DNA of 60,564 nt from Gyrodactylus bullatarudis (GCA_012064415.1 SSNU01000250.1:1-60564), one strand, 5' to 3'; shown: positions 1 through 11,691, counted from the first letter of the stretch. The notes: a model not told the origin generated them from the sequence alone. Translations and numbers: made by a program.

Positions 1-722
1 AGAGTTGTGGCATTTAGAAATATACAGTCAAGAATATTTTGGCCTCGTGTTGGTGTCGATACTATTTGTTTTAGATTGAAAGATTGTAGTAGTATACCAA
101 TATCAGAGTTTGGGTTGTTCCAGTTTTAATTAGGCATGTTAATGTCTCCCAGAAAAATTAAGTCATCATCAAGGGTTAAGTTTTCATCTATAATGTTAGC
201 AAGTTCTATATCAGTTTGGGAGTTTGTATTAGGTTTTCTGTATAAAAGAGCAATATATACCGATTTGGAACTTCCTATTTTGTTAGCTTTAACGATGAGG
301 AATTCGTTTCCATGAAAGCTGAATTTGTTTGTTGATAATATTTGTATTGTATTTTTATAATAGTAAATCAGGACACCTCCGTGGGGATCAACAGTTCTGT
401 CAGATCGAATAACACCAAAGTCTTCAATGTGTAGGCTGTTAGGTATATTTTTATTTGAGAGCCAGGTTTCGGTAAAACAATAGAAGTCATATCTAGTATC
501 AATTAGATGTATCCGTAACTGATGAAAAGAAGAGAATAATGAGCGAATTTTTTGGAGAAAAAAGGAGAATTGGAATCTTGATTGATTCGTCGTCATTGGA
601 TTTGTATGAAATTTGTAATTACAAGGTAAATGAGTTGTCAAGGCCTTCTTCTGTACATGTGTTGTTAATTGGGGGTTATTATTTACATAAGGAGAAACAA
701 TTAATATATTGGCAATGTTCAT
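1..722 (-). pseudogene. Non-LTR retrotransposon endonuclease fragment (runs off left edge)
   Basis: Minus-strand remnant of the apurinic-type endonuclease that nicks target DNA for target-primed reverse transcription. The open stretch 722-126 encodes about 198 residues with the family landmarks in order: FTETWL near residue 85, a RSDRTVDPHGGV block, LLYRKPN, and LGDINMP at the end. After one stop codon (about position 127) the frame continues to the window edge with TPTRGQNILDCIF, the conserved segment preceding the catalytic SDH of this family. The RT is outside the window or missing. The same landmarks occur in the copy at 23331-25760, so both belong to a related CR1/Jockey-like group. No intact N-terminus is visible; the first methionine lies in low-complexity sequence and is probably not the real start. 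Confidence 0.8.
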
Positions 723-3248
723 AAAAATAAAAATAATTGTAATTAATCTGATTAGGTTTGGCGTTTTACTTAAGAAATAATTGGGATTTATTTTACAGGT
801 AAGTTATATCAAACGAATAAACCCTTTTGGCATAATCAGACGGGGTGTGAGACTTCATATGAAAAAGTTATAGGCCATATTTTTTGTATTAGGTATATCC
901 ACAATATTTATACATAATGTATGATTTGTCTAGAATATCCGCGTACCTAATCTAATTTTATCAACCAGATTTATTCTTTGATTTCCCATAATCGAAGTTT
1001 GGAGATTACCTAGCAAAAGAACAAATGATATAATTTCAATAAAGTTTACTGGAAATACTATTTAAATTAGCTGAAACGTAAGGCAATTAGAAATTAAACG
1101 ATTATTATGTTTTTTTTGATTTATTATTGAGAAATTTTCCTGAAACACACAAACCTATATGTGTGAAAATAAGCTGAAATAATCTGATTAGCATGGTGAA
1201 TTTTGCTTTCTTTTCAAGATCTACGGCCACCACTGGATTAGAAAGTTTTTTGTAATTTTTTCTTATATAAATTATATTGCTTCTCTGAATTGTGTCATAA
1301 ACTATTAAGCAAAAATTTGTATTTTCGGTGAATTTTTGATATGCTATAGATATAAATAAGCTGAATTCAATGCGAAACTCTTTTCCAATTGCTTGGGGAA
1401 TCTCTTCAGAGATTGAATCAGAAGTTTTGAACTGAGGTTTTCAATCTGAGTGTTCTGGTAGCAATACCAAAGACAAATTATTAATCCAAAAAATAGCTAT
1501 TGAACTCGTCTTTCTGATTAATGTTATCTGAGAGTAGATCAGATCTTTGTTTGAGAATAAAATGAGCAATAAAAATCGAGATTTTCTTGAAAATTTGTTA
1601 TCTATGCGCTTACGAAGAGAAATATTAGTATCAGGATTTGAATTATCGCCAGAATACACTTAATACACATCTATAAAGGGGTACTCGAAAAGGGAATGAA
1701 GATTATAAATATAAACACAGTCCCCATGCCTAATTCAATGTTCTATAGTGTCTCTGATAATTTATCAGTGATAAATCAACTACTATAATCTTATACACTA
1801 TCTACGGGGGTTCATGAAATCTTGGATGTTGATTCTTAGTTCTTAGTAGGTGCCCATCATATAGTTGACATCATAACTTTAATTGAATTGATGCGTAAGG
1901 TATTTTAATCTATATCAACAAATCGACTTGATAAATGAAAAATTTCAAATTACAGTCTAGCAAAAGCACTTTTTTCTAGTTTATTCTGTAAAAATGTTAA
2001 AGTGTGATCAGATAGCAGTAAAAAATTCATTTTAAAATAAATTATGAAAAAACCTTGTTTTCACTGTTACTGGTAATCTTTGAGACTTTTTTCGCAGATT
2101 CATAAATTTCAGCTATTTTCATACATAAGTAAGAAAAATCTTATGCGAAAGTCCTAACAACTTCAAAAAGAGATTAGTATTTTCAAATTTGAGAGATACT
2201 ATCGAGAATAGCTTTTAAACCAGGAGATATAGCTCAAAAGTTTGGTATCGATTTATAGATAATTGTGTGCAGGTCATTAGAATTGTAATGCGAGTTAGAA
2301 CGAAGATTTTAGATCAGAAATAAGAGCTAATATTCGATGATACACAAACTCGAATATTTCTCGAGATCTACAGACTAAAAATTTCTCAAATTTTCAGATT
2401 CTTTTAATATTGATCTAATGAACATACTGTCACAATCTCAGTGAGAATACACTTTTTCATAGTCTGGGAACTTTTTATACTTATACCTCATTTTTGCCTC
2501 CAAGTCCGCCCCAAAGTCGTGAGTTTGATGAAAAATATGCGTCTACTCTTATTCAAATTCTACTCCATAATAAGAAAGTGAAATTATCCATCAAATCAAA
2601 TTTCTTTTGGCCATGGTAATAATCTGATTCCCTAACTAGCGAGAATATTCACATTTAGGTTTTTAGCAAAATCAAGAGCTATACCATTGAATACTGTTAA
2701 GAGGATTAATTCTCCCTCCGATGTCTTCTCATGTATCGTTGAATATCAAGTCAGCATTTCCGTTGTTACTAGATAAACTTTGATTTCTGAATATTATACC
2801 ACGCGCTAAAGTTCCATATTTAAATTAGCTTACGCGTGAGACATTAAAAATTTACAAAGTTGATTTTAAAATCTGCTGAATAATTTATTGCATTACCTCC
2901 AAATTCAGATCTAATTTACATGGTTTAGATATTTGGCTGAGGAATATAATTTTCTTCCATGATATTTACCTTTATGTACTTCGCGGAACTTTCGGAGAAT
3001 CAAACGGGTGTTTTAAACATAATTCGTTTCTAATGAAGGCATCTGAATGGTTGGTGTGATAGGTAGGTAATAGCACAATGTATAAATATTAGGGTTGGTC
3101 AGTCAATACCCCGGGGCTCTCAGGTCCTTCTAATTTACTTAATGAGATAGATGACAAATTTTCAGCTTGATCAGAGGGTCCTTTCGAATCAGGTTTACAT
3201 TTTCATATGGTTCGTGAACATAGCTGTAACTTTAACATCTAAACCTAA
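723..3248. other. AT-rich DNA without a recognisable gene
   Basis: No coding stretch, repeat arm or element end is recognised here. At 787-804 a pyrimidine-rich acceptor (ending CAG at 796-798) abuts a consensus donor (GTAAGT) with no exon between them. This looks like a recursive-splicing site, but one such site is expected by chance in sequence this long. Confidence 0.5.
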
Positions 3249-3959
3249 TTGACATAAAGATGAGAATTTCCTATCTTTACAAAAAACTCAATATTCTTAT
3301 CTAGAAAGTCAGGATGAAATGAGCTGATTAGTTTTGAATACAAAGAATATTTCCGATAAAAATTTAATCTGACCAAAATTGAGCCGTTATTTGAATTTCG
3401 GAAATGTTTCAAATTTCCACTTTTTCAACTTTCAAATCTAAAATTTTTATCTATTTCAAAGATTTGCAGCAGTTAAATATTGATATTCAGGATCAAAATT
3501 AGACGAAGATTTCGAATTCGCCTGCAGGAATTCACAGAAATTCGTCATTACGGTCAGAAATCAAACCATTTGAATTTTGCGATTATCACGAGGAAAAGTA
3601 ATCCAAAATATAGAGATTGAACTTTTTCTTGTAAAGAGTAATTTTCTCTCAAATTCTACGGCCAAATTCGAAATCTGCGTCTAATTTTGATCCTGAATAT
3701 CAATATTTAACTGCTGCAAATCTTTGAAATAGATAAAAATTTTAGATTTGAAAGTTGAAAAAGTGGAAATTTGAAACATTTCCGAAATTCAAATAACGGC
3801 TCAATTTTGGTCAGATTAAATTTTTATCGGAAATATTTTTGTATTCAAAACTAATCAGCTCATTTCATAGTGGAATCCAAAAAATAAATTTTTTCCTGAC
3901 TTTCTGGATAAGAATATTGAGTTTTTTGTAAAGATAGGAAATTCTCATCTTAATGTCAA
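3249..3959. repeat. Foldback element A, about 270-bp arms
   Basis: The left arm begins TTGACATAAAGATGAGAATT and the right arm ends in its near-complement. Complementarity continues for roughly 270 bp on each side with small indels; the right arm carries about 25 extra bases near 3870-3895. The central 140-bp spacer and the arm sequence recur at 33433-34154, so this is a dispersed family, not a chance hairpin. There is no coding capacity; it is probably a non-autonomous DNA transposon (MITE/foldback type). No clear target-site duplication was found. Confidence 0.8.
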
Positions 3960-4199
3960 CTAACTTTACATTGGCTTCAGCTGAACCAGTCACCATTATT
4001 AAGAGATGGAATTACAAAGCAAAAATTTTTAAGTCTGTTCAAATGCCGTACATAGGACCTGATCCAGATCAAGTAGAAGATCTTAAAGAAAACAGTGTTG
4101 AGTTAGAATGATAAAAATTTTATTCATTAATTCTATTTAATTTAATTTTTCTTTTCAAATCAATTAATTTGCATTATTTGGAAATTTGTTTCGACCTTC

Positions 4200-5137
4200 T
4201 GCAGTTGTTCGGATTATAAGATTTCGTTTTTCCAAATCACAACCCCGTTCACTGGCATCAGTCGATATTTGAATATTATTCGGTGTAATTCCAACAAACT
4301 TGAGTGCTCAAGGTTTTGCGGTATCAAGGAAGGTCGACAGAATCTTCCCTCTTCAAAGGAAAAAAATTCGTGATAAGAGTTTGCAGAATCTTTCATTATA
4401 AGTTTGCGGTAAACTCCTTCACCAAGATCAGCCTCGTTTAGCTTTTAAAATATCGAACGCCTTGCGACGAACATTAAGATCTTAATTTCCGATCATAAAT
4501 ATAATAAAAACTTCCAAGTTTTTCAACATTTCCACCTTTTCAACTGTTTGTACAAACACCTTTTTCGAGTCAAATTCGATGCATTCAACTTTTTGCAGAA
4601 TTTTTTCTTGATAGGTTTTCTTCAGGTCTTTAGATACTTGCTTAATTTTCCATTTAGATTTGTTAAGATCTTTAATACACAAAGAAAGACGCTCAAAACC
4701 ACGCTGGCTTGCTGTGGGCTTATTCCAACCTTCATGAGTTTTTCAACTAGAAAAGTGAAGTCAAAATTTTTCCTTCTATGATATGTTGGTTCTCCAGAAG
4801 ACTCTTCGTCTTTTAGCTCTCCTACATCTTCCAGAAATGTCTCGCTTCTGACATACATGAAAATGATTTAGCTGAATTTACTGAAATATCATACAGCGAA
4901 ACCATTCCTTGAGTAATGAGATTCTTCGGAATATTCGAGATTTCCAAATGATTTGGATCGTTGATATCACAATTCGATTGATATATGCAAAGTGGCATGC
5001 TTAGTATTACTTCCTCATCTTTATGGGACATAGCTGTCTGGATTTCGTCTACAGCGTGAAGGCAAAACTCTTCGCTCGACTGGCTTATTTGCTGGTTTAA
5101 CTTCCTTTTGTTCGTCCAAAGTGGCATGCTTAGTATT
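4200..5137 (-). pseudogene. Frameshifted coding remnant of unknown family
   Basis: Four overlapping minus-strand open segments (5127-4822, 4858-4622, 4682-4482 and 4396-4214) read as one gene broken by at least two frameshifts and a gap. The first piece is acidic and polar, with the segment ISQSSEEFCLHAVDEIQTAM. The middle has FTFLVEKLMKVGISPQQA followed by a hydrophobic run. The third is lysine-rich with KVEMLKNLEVF. I do not recognise the family; a transposon-borne or dead host gene are both possible. Protein-like composition continuing across consecutive frames is the reason to call it a decayed gene. The 5' end overlaps a 21-bp direct repeat (4988-5008 and 5117-5137). Confidence 0.4.
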
Positions 5138-6245
5138 CTGTATATTGAAGGGAAATACTTATTTTCATTCAGGATTTATATGAGAAACAATGAGAAAATT
5201 TAAGGTTTAAAATTTTCAGAACGCTTCCGGAGGTCGAAAACTAATGAGAAAGTGTTTGTTTTCGGTATCTTTAAAATCGTTGTTTAACGTATTTTTATAA
5301 AATACCCCGGGCTCACAAGGCAAATTTTGGCCGACTATGCCTAATAACTACCGATATTTTCATTAGAAACAAACCTGAACTTATAGACGATTACTATAGG
5401 TAAACTCGTATTGTGAAAACTCTTATCTTCAAGGCCTCTGGTTTACACAAAAAAACTGATAAAATTCCAATTTTAATTAGGTGGAACGTAAGCAAAATTT
5501 AATAGATTATTATAAATGATTGCTAATTAAATATAACGGTTCTCATGTTATCGAGAGTTTGAGTGGATTCTAATTAATAAGCCTTCATCATCTAATAGAC
5601 ACACTTAAAATATTGGGGAATCTGATTAACCCTACACATATATCTTTATTTATTTTGATGTAGAAAACAGTGCTTTTAGACATTAAACCAACTATCAAAC
5701 TGGGGTCATCGATTATTACTGTCATTATGAAATCTAACTTGAAAGAGATCTTTCCTCACACCCAAATATTAGAAATCAGTATGTTCCATAAGAGAGTCGA
5801 ATAATATTAAACTCACGTTGTTATAATATACATAATAACCTGTGACCATACTTGGCTATTAGGTTTAATGTCTAAAAACAATGTAATTTCTACAATGACA
5901 TTATTTGAAAAACGGGTGTGTCAAAAATATGGGATTTTTAACTAATAGAAGATAAAACCCGGATTCTGGCCTAGTGTCTAGAAGCGTTGGCAATCCTGAA
6001 TATGGTGTACTGAAGGGTCCTAATAAGTGAAAACACGTCTACATCTCCCACTGTAAGTTGAAGATTATTTGTCTCGGTTATAGAATTGACACTTGTTCTG
6101 ATTTCTAACATTTTGATGTGAGAAAAAAATCTGCCTCAAGTTAGATTTCCAAAGGACATGATGCAATGTGACTACACTTTGATAATAGATATTTATGATA
6201 AATGATCTTCTTAACGATAAATCATTCAAAAAAAAACAGCTAGAA
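5138..6245. other. AT-rich DNA, nothing recognised
   Basis: No gene, element end or notable repeat was seen. It contains a poly-A run just before the palindrome that begins at 6246. Confidence 0.5.
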
Positions 6246-6412
6246 GAAATAATGAAATTAAAAATATTAGAATGAAAATAATAAGAAGCAAGTTCCATAA
6301 AAAGAAGAGAATTCAAGCTGAAAAAACACCCAAAAAATTCGACATAAGTAGAAAAATGACAAGGGTGAAAAAGATCACATAGGCCAGGGTAGTACGAGAG
6401 AATATGTGTGGT

Positions 6413-6853
6413 TCATTTAACACACAAATCTGGTTTAGTAATATTGATAAAGAAATTTTCTCTTTGATCCACATCATCACTTGGGTTCTTATGATATATT
6501 GAGGAATTAGAATTGTAAGCAGTATGATAATTGTCAGTCAAATGTTTATGAACAGAAGTATTCTTTGAAAGATGTTCCTTCGTTCTAGTCCTAAGTTTTC
6601 TAATTTTCCTTCCAAGATAAGTTTAACCATAGTCACATTAAAACTTGTAAATTATGACAGTACAGCCAATTACATACATCATGGGGGAAGATAATATTTT
6701 TCGTCGAACCAGATTTATATTTATACCTCTCTGCTTCAATTTAATTGACCAATAATATTCGACTATAAAAACTTCCAATAAAATCAAAGCATGGATTTTC
6801 ACTTTCGTTTTTTCAGTCTCTATTCTCTTACTCTTGTACGTCTTAGATAACAT
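6413..6853 (-). pseudogene. Penelope-like element GIY-YIG remnant, left palindrome arm
   Basis: Mirror copy of the remnant at 7359-7799; see that entry for domain details. It carries the same in-frame stops and the same 71-residue open segment (6853-6638), so the decay predates the inverted duplication. Confidence 0.6.
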
Positions 6854-7358
6854 TATTGAATTTCTAACATAATTTTGAAGATAATTTTCTCAGCTTTCTC
6901 AAGCACTGAAAAATAAGCTTCTAGCATTACTGAGTACTGAAATGAAATTATTTCTGTGATATGACATTTTTTATTCATTAAAATCAAAAATATCATGAAT
7001 TTTTTCTAAGAGTTTAAATACAAATGGGGCTGTATAGACCACCAAATTTTATTCTAGGGTTAACATTGGGAATAAGAGTTTTGGTCTGATTTTTATTTAT
7101 GAGTGTATTGATTTTGATTTTAAATTTTTATCATTTCTAATTGAGATCCTAATTAAGAAAACAATCTAAAAAAAGAAATAAAAATATTACAGAAATCAAC
7201 TAAAAGAAAAAATTCATGATATTTTTGATTTTAATGAATAAAAAATGTCATATCACAGAAATAATTTCATTTCAGTACTCAGTAATGCTAGAAGCTTATT
7301 TTTCAGTGCTTGAGAAAGCTGAGAAAATTATCTTCAAAATTATGTTAGAAATTCAATA

Positions 7359-7799
7359 ATGTTATCTAAGACGTACAAGAGTAAGAGAATAGAGACTGAA
7401 AAAACGAAAGTGAAAATCCATGCTTTGATTTTATTGGAAGTTTTTATAGTCGAATATTATTGGTCAATTAAATTGAAGCAGAGAGGTATAAATATAAATC
7501 TGGTTCGACGAAAAATATTATCTTCCCCCATGATGTATGTAATTGGCTGTACTGTCATAATTTACAAGTTTTAATGTGACTATGGTTAAACTTATCTTGG
7601 AAGGAAAATTAGAAAACTTAGGACTAGAACGAAGGAACATCTTTCAAAGAATACTTCTGTTCATAAACATTTGACTGACAATTATCATACTGCTTACAAT
7701 TCTAATTCCTCAATATATCATAAGAACCCAAGTGATGATGTGGATCAAAGAGAAAATTTCTTTATCAATATTACTAAACCAGATTTGTGTGTTAAATGA
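7359..7799 (+). pseudogene. Penelope-like element GIY-YIG remnant, right palindrome arm
   Basis: One reading frame, broken by two stops just after 7571 and near 7587, gives MLSKTYKSK, then VIGCTVIIYKF, then CDYG and TYLGRKIRKLRTRTKEH. This parallels the intact ORF at 11100-11534, which reads LLSKIYKK, then GCGIHKLKC, then SCDKRSIGKTG and NFRTRIKEH. The shared order is the linker and cysteine motif followed by the GIY-YIG nuclease core that PLEs carry downstream of the reverse transcriptase. The frame ends at 7797-7799. The cysteine motif has lost residues and two stops fall inside the core, so the protein is dead. The homology is inferred from my alignment with the intact ORF. Confidence 0.6.
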
Positions 7800-7966
7800 A
7801 CCACACATATTCTCTCGTACTACCCTGGCCTATGTGATCTTTTTCACCCTTGTCATTTTTCTACTTATGTCGAATTTTTTGGGTGTTTTTTCAGCTTGAA
7901 TTCTCTTCTTTTTATGGAACTTGCTTCTTATTATTTTCATTCTAATATTTTTAATTTCATTATTTC

Positions 7967-9152
7967 AATGACTCTATAGATAATTTTTATTTTTAAAATT
8001 ACATTGCTGATAAATCTTTATGAAATGTATATGCAATGGTAATCAACTCCCTGTTTTTCAATAATTCAGAACATTTTTAAAAAATAATAAAGCTTTTACT
8101 AGCGGTAATGAAGAATTAAGATAAAGAGAAAATTTAAGTTTGTTCTGATCGTATTTCGTCATGCACAGTTTACAAAACTAAGTAAATCTTAAGAAGTTTC
8201 AGAATTGCATTGAGAAAATTCAGTTGCTTGAATTCATGATAAGGTCCTGTTAAAATCTGTTCGAAATCAAGACCCAAGGTATGTCAAATACACATCTGCA
8301 GACCCTGTTAGTTATGTTGCAGTATTATGGTATGATATGCCAGAATTCTTATCCGTTACATAGTAAGGTGTTTGGCTTACTATAAAATGATGTTGAGACC
8401 AGAATTACCAAAGAAACTATTTAAAAAATCTATCTAGAAACATTTTTTTCCTTTGATGTTTTTGAAGGAAGTTCTAGCCACTCGAAGAAAAAGCTTGAGA
8501 AAAAATTCATTGGCCCGTCACAGCCGTACAATAATGGAGATAAAACAATTAGATGCACACAAAATGTGAAATAAATAAGACGTGCATGCCAATTTTCAAA
8601 TATTAAACCTAAGCAAGCACCGTTATCCAAGACGCGGATTTCCTTTTAAGTAAATGAAAATGTGTATACAAAACTTATCGTCCAATAAAATCGTATTTAA
8701 TTCTTGAAAAGATATTGATCAGTTATAAGTCGACAAATTGGACCATTTTGAGAAATAGTTGCACTGAGTGAAATTTGGTGCTTTTGTCATTATACTCGAC
8801 TCTGAACAATTACTCATGATAAAAAATTTAACTTAAATATCAATATTCGCATGATAGTAAAATTTACATGATTTTATTCATCTTGGGATTTTCCCATCCT
8901 GTAGATTGAAAAAAATCTAATCAAAATCTAGAAAGAAATAATTTTAAGGGATTCAAACAAGGGTAAGTTTCAAAAAAATGAATTAAAATAAAGCTAGTTG
9001 TGTGATTTCTCCGCAACAAATAATACAGATAGTAAAAAAACCGTCACCAAACCCAAATCGACAATAGAGCTAGTTAATATGAAGTTGATAAATCATCTAT
9101 AACAGTGATATACTATTTTTGAAAAAAATTGAATATTCTATGCAAGTATTCA
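7967..9152. other. AT-rich DNA, nothing recognised
   Basis: No coding stretch with protein-like composition and no element boundary was seen on either strand. Confidence 0.45.
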
Positions 9153-9488
9153 TTATGTATTAATATGACTTATAGATATGCTTTTAAAAATATGACCTGT
9201 ATCCGTATGCTCTGATAACTTTGTTTTATCAAACCTTATACACTTTCTGATTATACCAAGGAGGTTTAAAGTGTAATATACCTTGTATGATGCTCTTATA
9301 AGAACCGCGTAATGATCTTGTTGCACAGAAGTTGTTTTCCTATCTTCACATAAATAAACATCAGTCAACATAGTAGGAAAAAAATTTAAAAATCTAAAAA
9401 TAAATGTCTCAACTTGACAAACGGAGATTTTTTCCCAATCGATTTTAACGATATGGCAGATTTTTGAACTGTTGATAATCTCAAACAT
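9153..9488 (-). CDS. Hypothetical 111-residue open reading frame
   Basis: The longest unexplained uninterrupted frame in the left part of the window. The product has no recognised motif; composition is mixed, with three internal cysteines (SSKICHIV, KISVCQ, YLCEDRKTTS) and no clear signal peptide or membrane segment. No ribosomal or splice context supports it. In DNA this AT-rich a 111-codon frame could still arise by chance, and it could equally be part of a decayed element. Confidence 0.2.
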   Translation of the reverse strand: MFEIINSSKICHIVKIDWEKISVCQVETFIFRFLNFFPTMLTDVYLCEDRKTTSVQQDHYAVLIRASYKVYYTLNLLGIIRKCIRFDKTKLSEHTDTGHIFKSISISHINT

Positions 9489-9563
9489 GAAACTTTGATG
9501 AACTTTCGAATTTAATTAGATTTAAAGTAAGTAAACAAAAAATTTACTGAACTGAAATCGAAA

Positions 9564-9707
9564 TTAATGTAGAATTTTAAATAAATACCCAATATGCGGA
9601 TATCGTCCTCCATTCCCTTGTACACACTCATCGTGGTCTCTTGGATTACTGTGGTCACTAACAGCTTTTATAATTACACGTACGGAGGATAGAATTGGGA
9701 TGGGATA
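9564..9707 (-). CDS. Candidate coding exon, unknown protein
   Basis: A GC-richer island in AT-rich surroundings. On the minus strand the open stretch includes SSVRVIIKAV, then SDHSNPRDHDECVQGNGGRY and PHIG, a composition unlike the AT-driven frames around it. A possible acceptor (TTAG just before the SDH codons) and a possible donor (GG|GTATTT at 9588-9587) would bound an exon of about 70 nt. The overlapping plus-strand frame is also open but reads less like a soluble protein. No family is recognised. Confidence 0.28.
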   Translation of the reverse strand, partial: YPIPILSSVRVIIKAVSDHSNPRDHDECVQGNGGRYPHIGYLFKILH

Positions 9708-10312
9708 TCAATTTTTGTTAAAGTTTAAATTCTCTTGTATTCTTGAATAGCATGGTATCCACTTTTATGAGAAGAATCGTTTTAAATTTCTCTATTAGTC
9801 GGAATAAACATTCTCTTTATATGATGGAATAAAAAATTAATTTATTTTTTTGATATTTTTATGGTAGGATTATGACCTTGAAATATCAATGAAAAATACT
9901 TAATATGATTTATTTCGAGAAAAATAAAATTTACCTATTCATTAGTATATAATAAGGAATGAATATAATGCTTCAAAGGTTAGAGAGGTAGGGATCATAG
10001 TTATTACCTACTACTGGGTTGTTTTTATTATGATGATTAGGAATCATTTATAGAACATTACTTTTGCTAAATACAGTAAAAAAAATTTTAGTGTATCAAA
10101 TATTTTTCGGTATCTTTTTTTGTGCACTCGTGATCTTTGGACATTTTTTACATAAGGTTTTTTTATGTCTACGTGTATTTGATTTAAGAACACTTTACAA
10201 TGCCTGAAAGACTACCTTCTCGGCTATGCATACAAGTTATTCAATTACATGCATAGAACACGTATAAAAAGGCCAGTCATTTCATGCATACATGTTTATC
10301 ATTGAAAAAACA

Positions 10313-10459
10313 ATGTTCCCAATCATAATTTTGAACCAAGTAGTTCTTCAGGGAGCTATTCGACCAATACAAGCCAGAAGACAACATAGTCAGGTAACAA
10401 GCGAACAATGTTCCCAATGTGGTCAAAGTTTATCAAACCTACTGTTGAAAAAACATTGA
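10313..10459 (+). CDS. Short ORF next to the left terminal repeat, CxxC motif
   Basis: A 48-codon frame starting 21 bases inside the left inverted repeat. The product begins with a hydrophobic run (MFPIIILNQVVLQG), then a basic glutamine-rich segment, then EQCSQCGQSLSNLLLKKH, which resembles the first half of a C2H2 zinc finger (C-x2-C, spacer, H) before a stop. It may be a first exon or an N-terminal remnant of the element's protein; an in-frame GTAACA sits just before the cysteine segment. No family is assigned. Confidence 0.25.
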   Translation: MFPIIILNQVVLQGAIRPIQARRQHSQVTSEQCSQCGQSLSNLLLKKH

Positions 10460-11099
10460 TCTTCTAAAGAAGCAAACTTGATCTACTTTTTGGTTAAAAC
10501 AATAACTTTTTCAAAAAGTCAATAAGTATCTAGGCCCTAGATTCTAGGGTGCTTTAGCGATTAAATTAGTTTTTGATAAGTTAGCAATCATAATACAAGA
10601 TGACCATTGATAAGCTCTCTGGAATTTAATAATTTAATTTTATAATAAAAGCTTTTCTACACTTATTCTACTCCATTATCTATAAATTTATAATTTATTA
10701 ATTTCCACAAAACTGAAGAATCTATTTAATGTTTAAATAGATAAAACATGTATTGTTTAATAAATATTATTATTATTATTAATTTTGAATTGAATTGTAT
10801 GTTTCATTATTAAAAAAAATTGAATAAATATACTAATACTAAGTACTTTCGAATCGAATCAAATATATTAATAAAGTCATAAAAAATACTTTAAGATGCA
10901 AAAAAAATAATACATTTTAATTTTTAAGCGCTTAAATGGATTTTTTAGTGTATTATTTTTTAAACCTTACAGATAAGAATAAGAATGATATCATAAATAT
11001 TATCTTCTTAAAGAAGAATTTTATTCACCTAAAATCATTAAAAATCAAAATTTAGACATCAAAAAAATCATTGTTTTAGAACATAGCTCACTTAATATT

Positions 11100-11534
11100 T
11101 TGTTATCTAAAATTTATAAAAAATATAATTTTAAGGTTGTTTTTAAAAATAATATAAGTCTTGTTGATAAAATTTCCAAAAATGAAAATAACATTTTTGA
11201 GGGCTGTGGTATTCATAAATTGAAGTGTAGCTGTGATAAACGTTCTATTGGTAAAACTGGTAGGAATTTTAGAACAAGAATCAAAGAACATAAAAACAGT
11301 ATTTTGAGAAATGATAATAAGTCACATGTTTTTCAACATGTCTTAAACAATTATGGGCATAAAATAAATTTTGAGGAGATTAAAATTCTTAGTGTGCAGA
11401 AAAACATTAGAAAGAGGGTAATTCATGAAGCTCTAGAAATAGGCAATAATGATACTTTTAATGGAAATTTTGGTGAAGTGAACATTGAGCAGTGTTGCAT
11501 TCAGCTTTTTGGAAGGAAGTTAAATCAAATCTGA
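11100..11534 (+). CDS. GIY-YIG endonuclease domain of a Penelope-like element
   Basis: Encodes 144 residues of the C-terminal nuclease half of a PLE polyprotein, which nicks target DNA for retrotransposition. Visible in order: the linker LSKIYKKYNFKVVF (residues 2-15); the cysteine motif GCGIHKLKCSCDK (about 36-48); the degenerate first nuclease strand reading RSIGKTG instead of the usual YIGQTG (about 49-55); the FRTRIKEH helix with its conserved arginine (about 57-64); and a later conserved acidic residue in VIHEALEI (about 118-125). The frame is open upstream of the first methionine (an ILLSKIY reading), so this is the tail of a longer truncated protein and the annotated start is not genuine. 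The first GIY tyrosine appears lost, so activity is doubtful. Confidence 0.75.
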   Translation: MLSKIYKKYNFKVVFKNNISLVDKISKNENNIFEGCGIHKLKCSCDKRSIGKTGRNFRTRIKEHKNSILRNDNKSHVFQHVLNNYGHKINFEEIKILSVQKNIRKRVIHEALEIGNNDTFNGNFGEVNIEQCCIQLFGRKLNQI

Positions 11535-11691
11535 TGAAAAAATTATAACTCTTCTCTGTCCTGATTATCTATACTTTATTATCATAGGTCAGCCTCTTAT
11601 ATTATTCTATTCTCTCATCTGATTGGACAAAACTGATAGGTATAAGATCATGAAAGTATATAAATAGTAATTTGTTTTTTGACACACTTGT

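Larger units (their letters stand above)
6246..7966. repeat. Near-perfect 1.7-kb palindrome built from a Penelope-like element
   Basis: Two arms of about 750 bp (6246-7000 and 7212-7966) are reverse complements of each other around a centre at 7106, with a spacer of about 210 bp. Every stretch compared by eye was identical, including a 216-bp open segment present in each arm. The arms carry a decayed PLE endonuclease reading outward from the centre. Such sequence would fold into a long hairpin if transcribed. The near identity implies a recent inverted duplication or gene conversion, in contrast to the decayed coding content. Confidence 0.9.

Noticed and set aside
6638..7574. Two identical 71-residue ORFs as a duplicated gene
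   Set aside because: They are the two arms of the palindrome and are only the linker part of a decayed PLE frame that continues past their stop codons.
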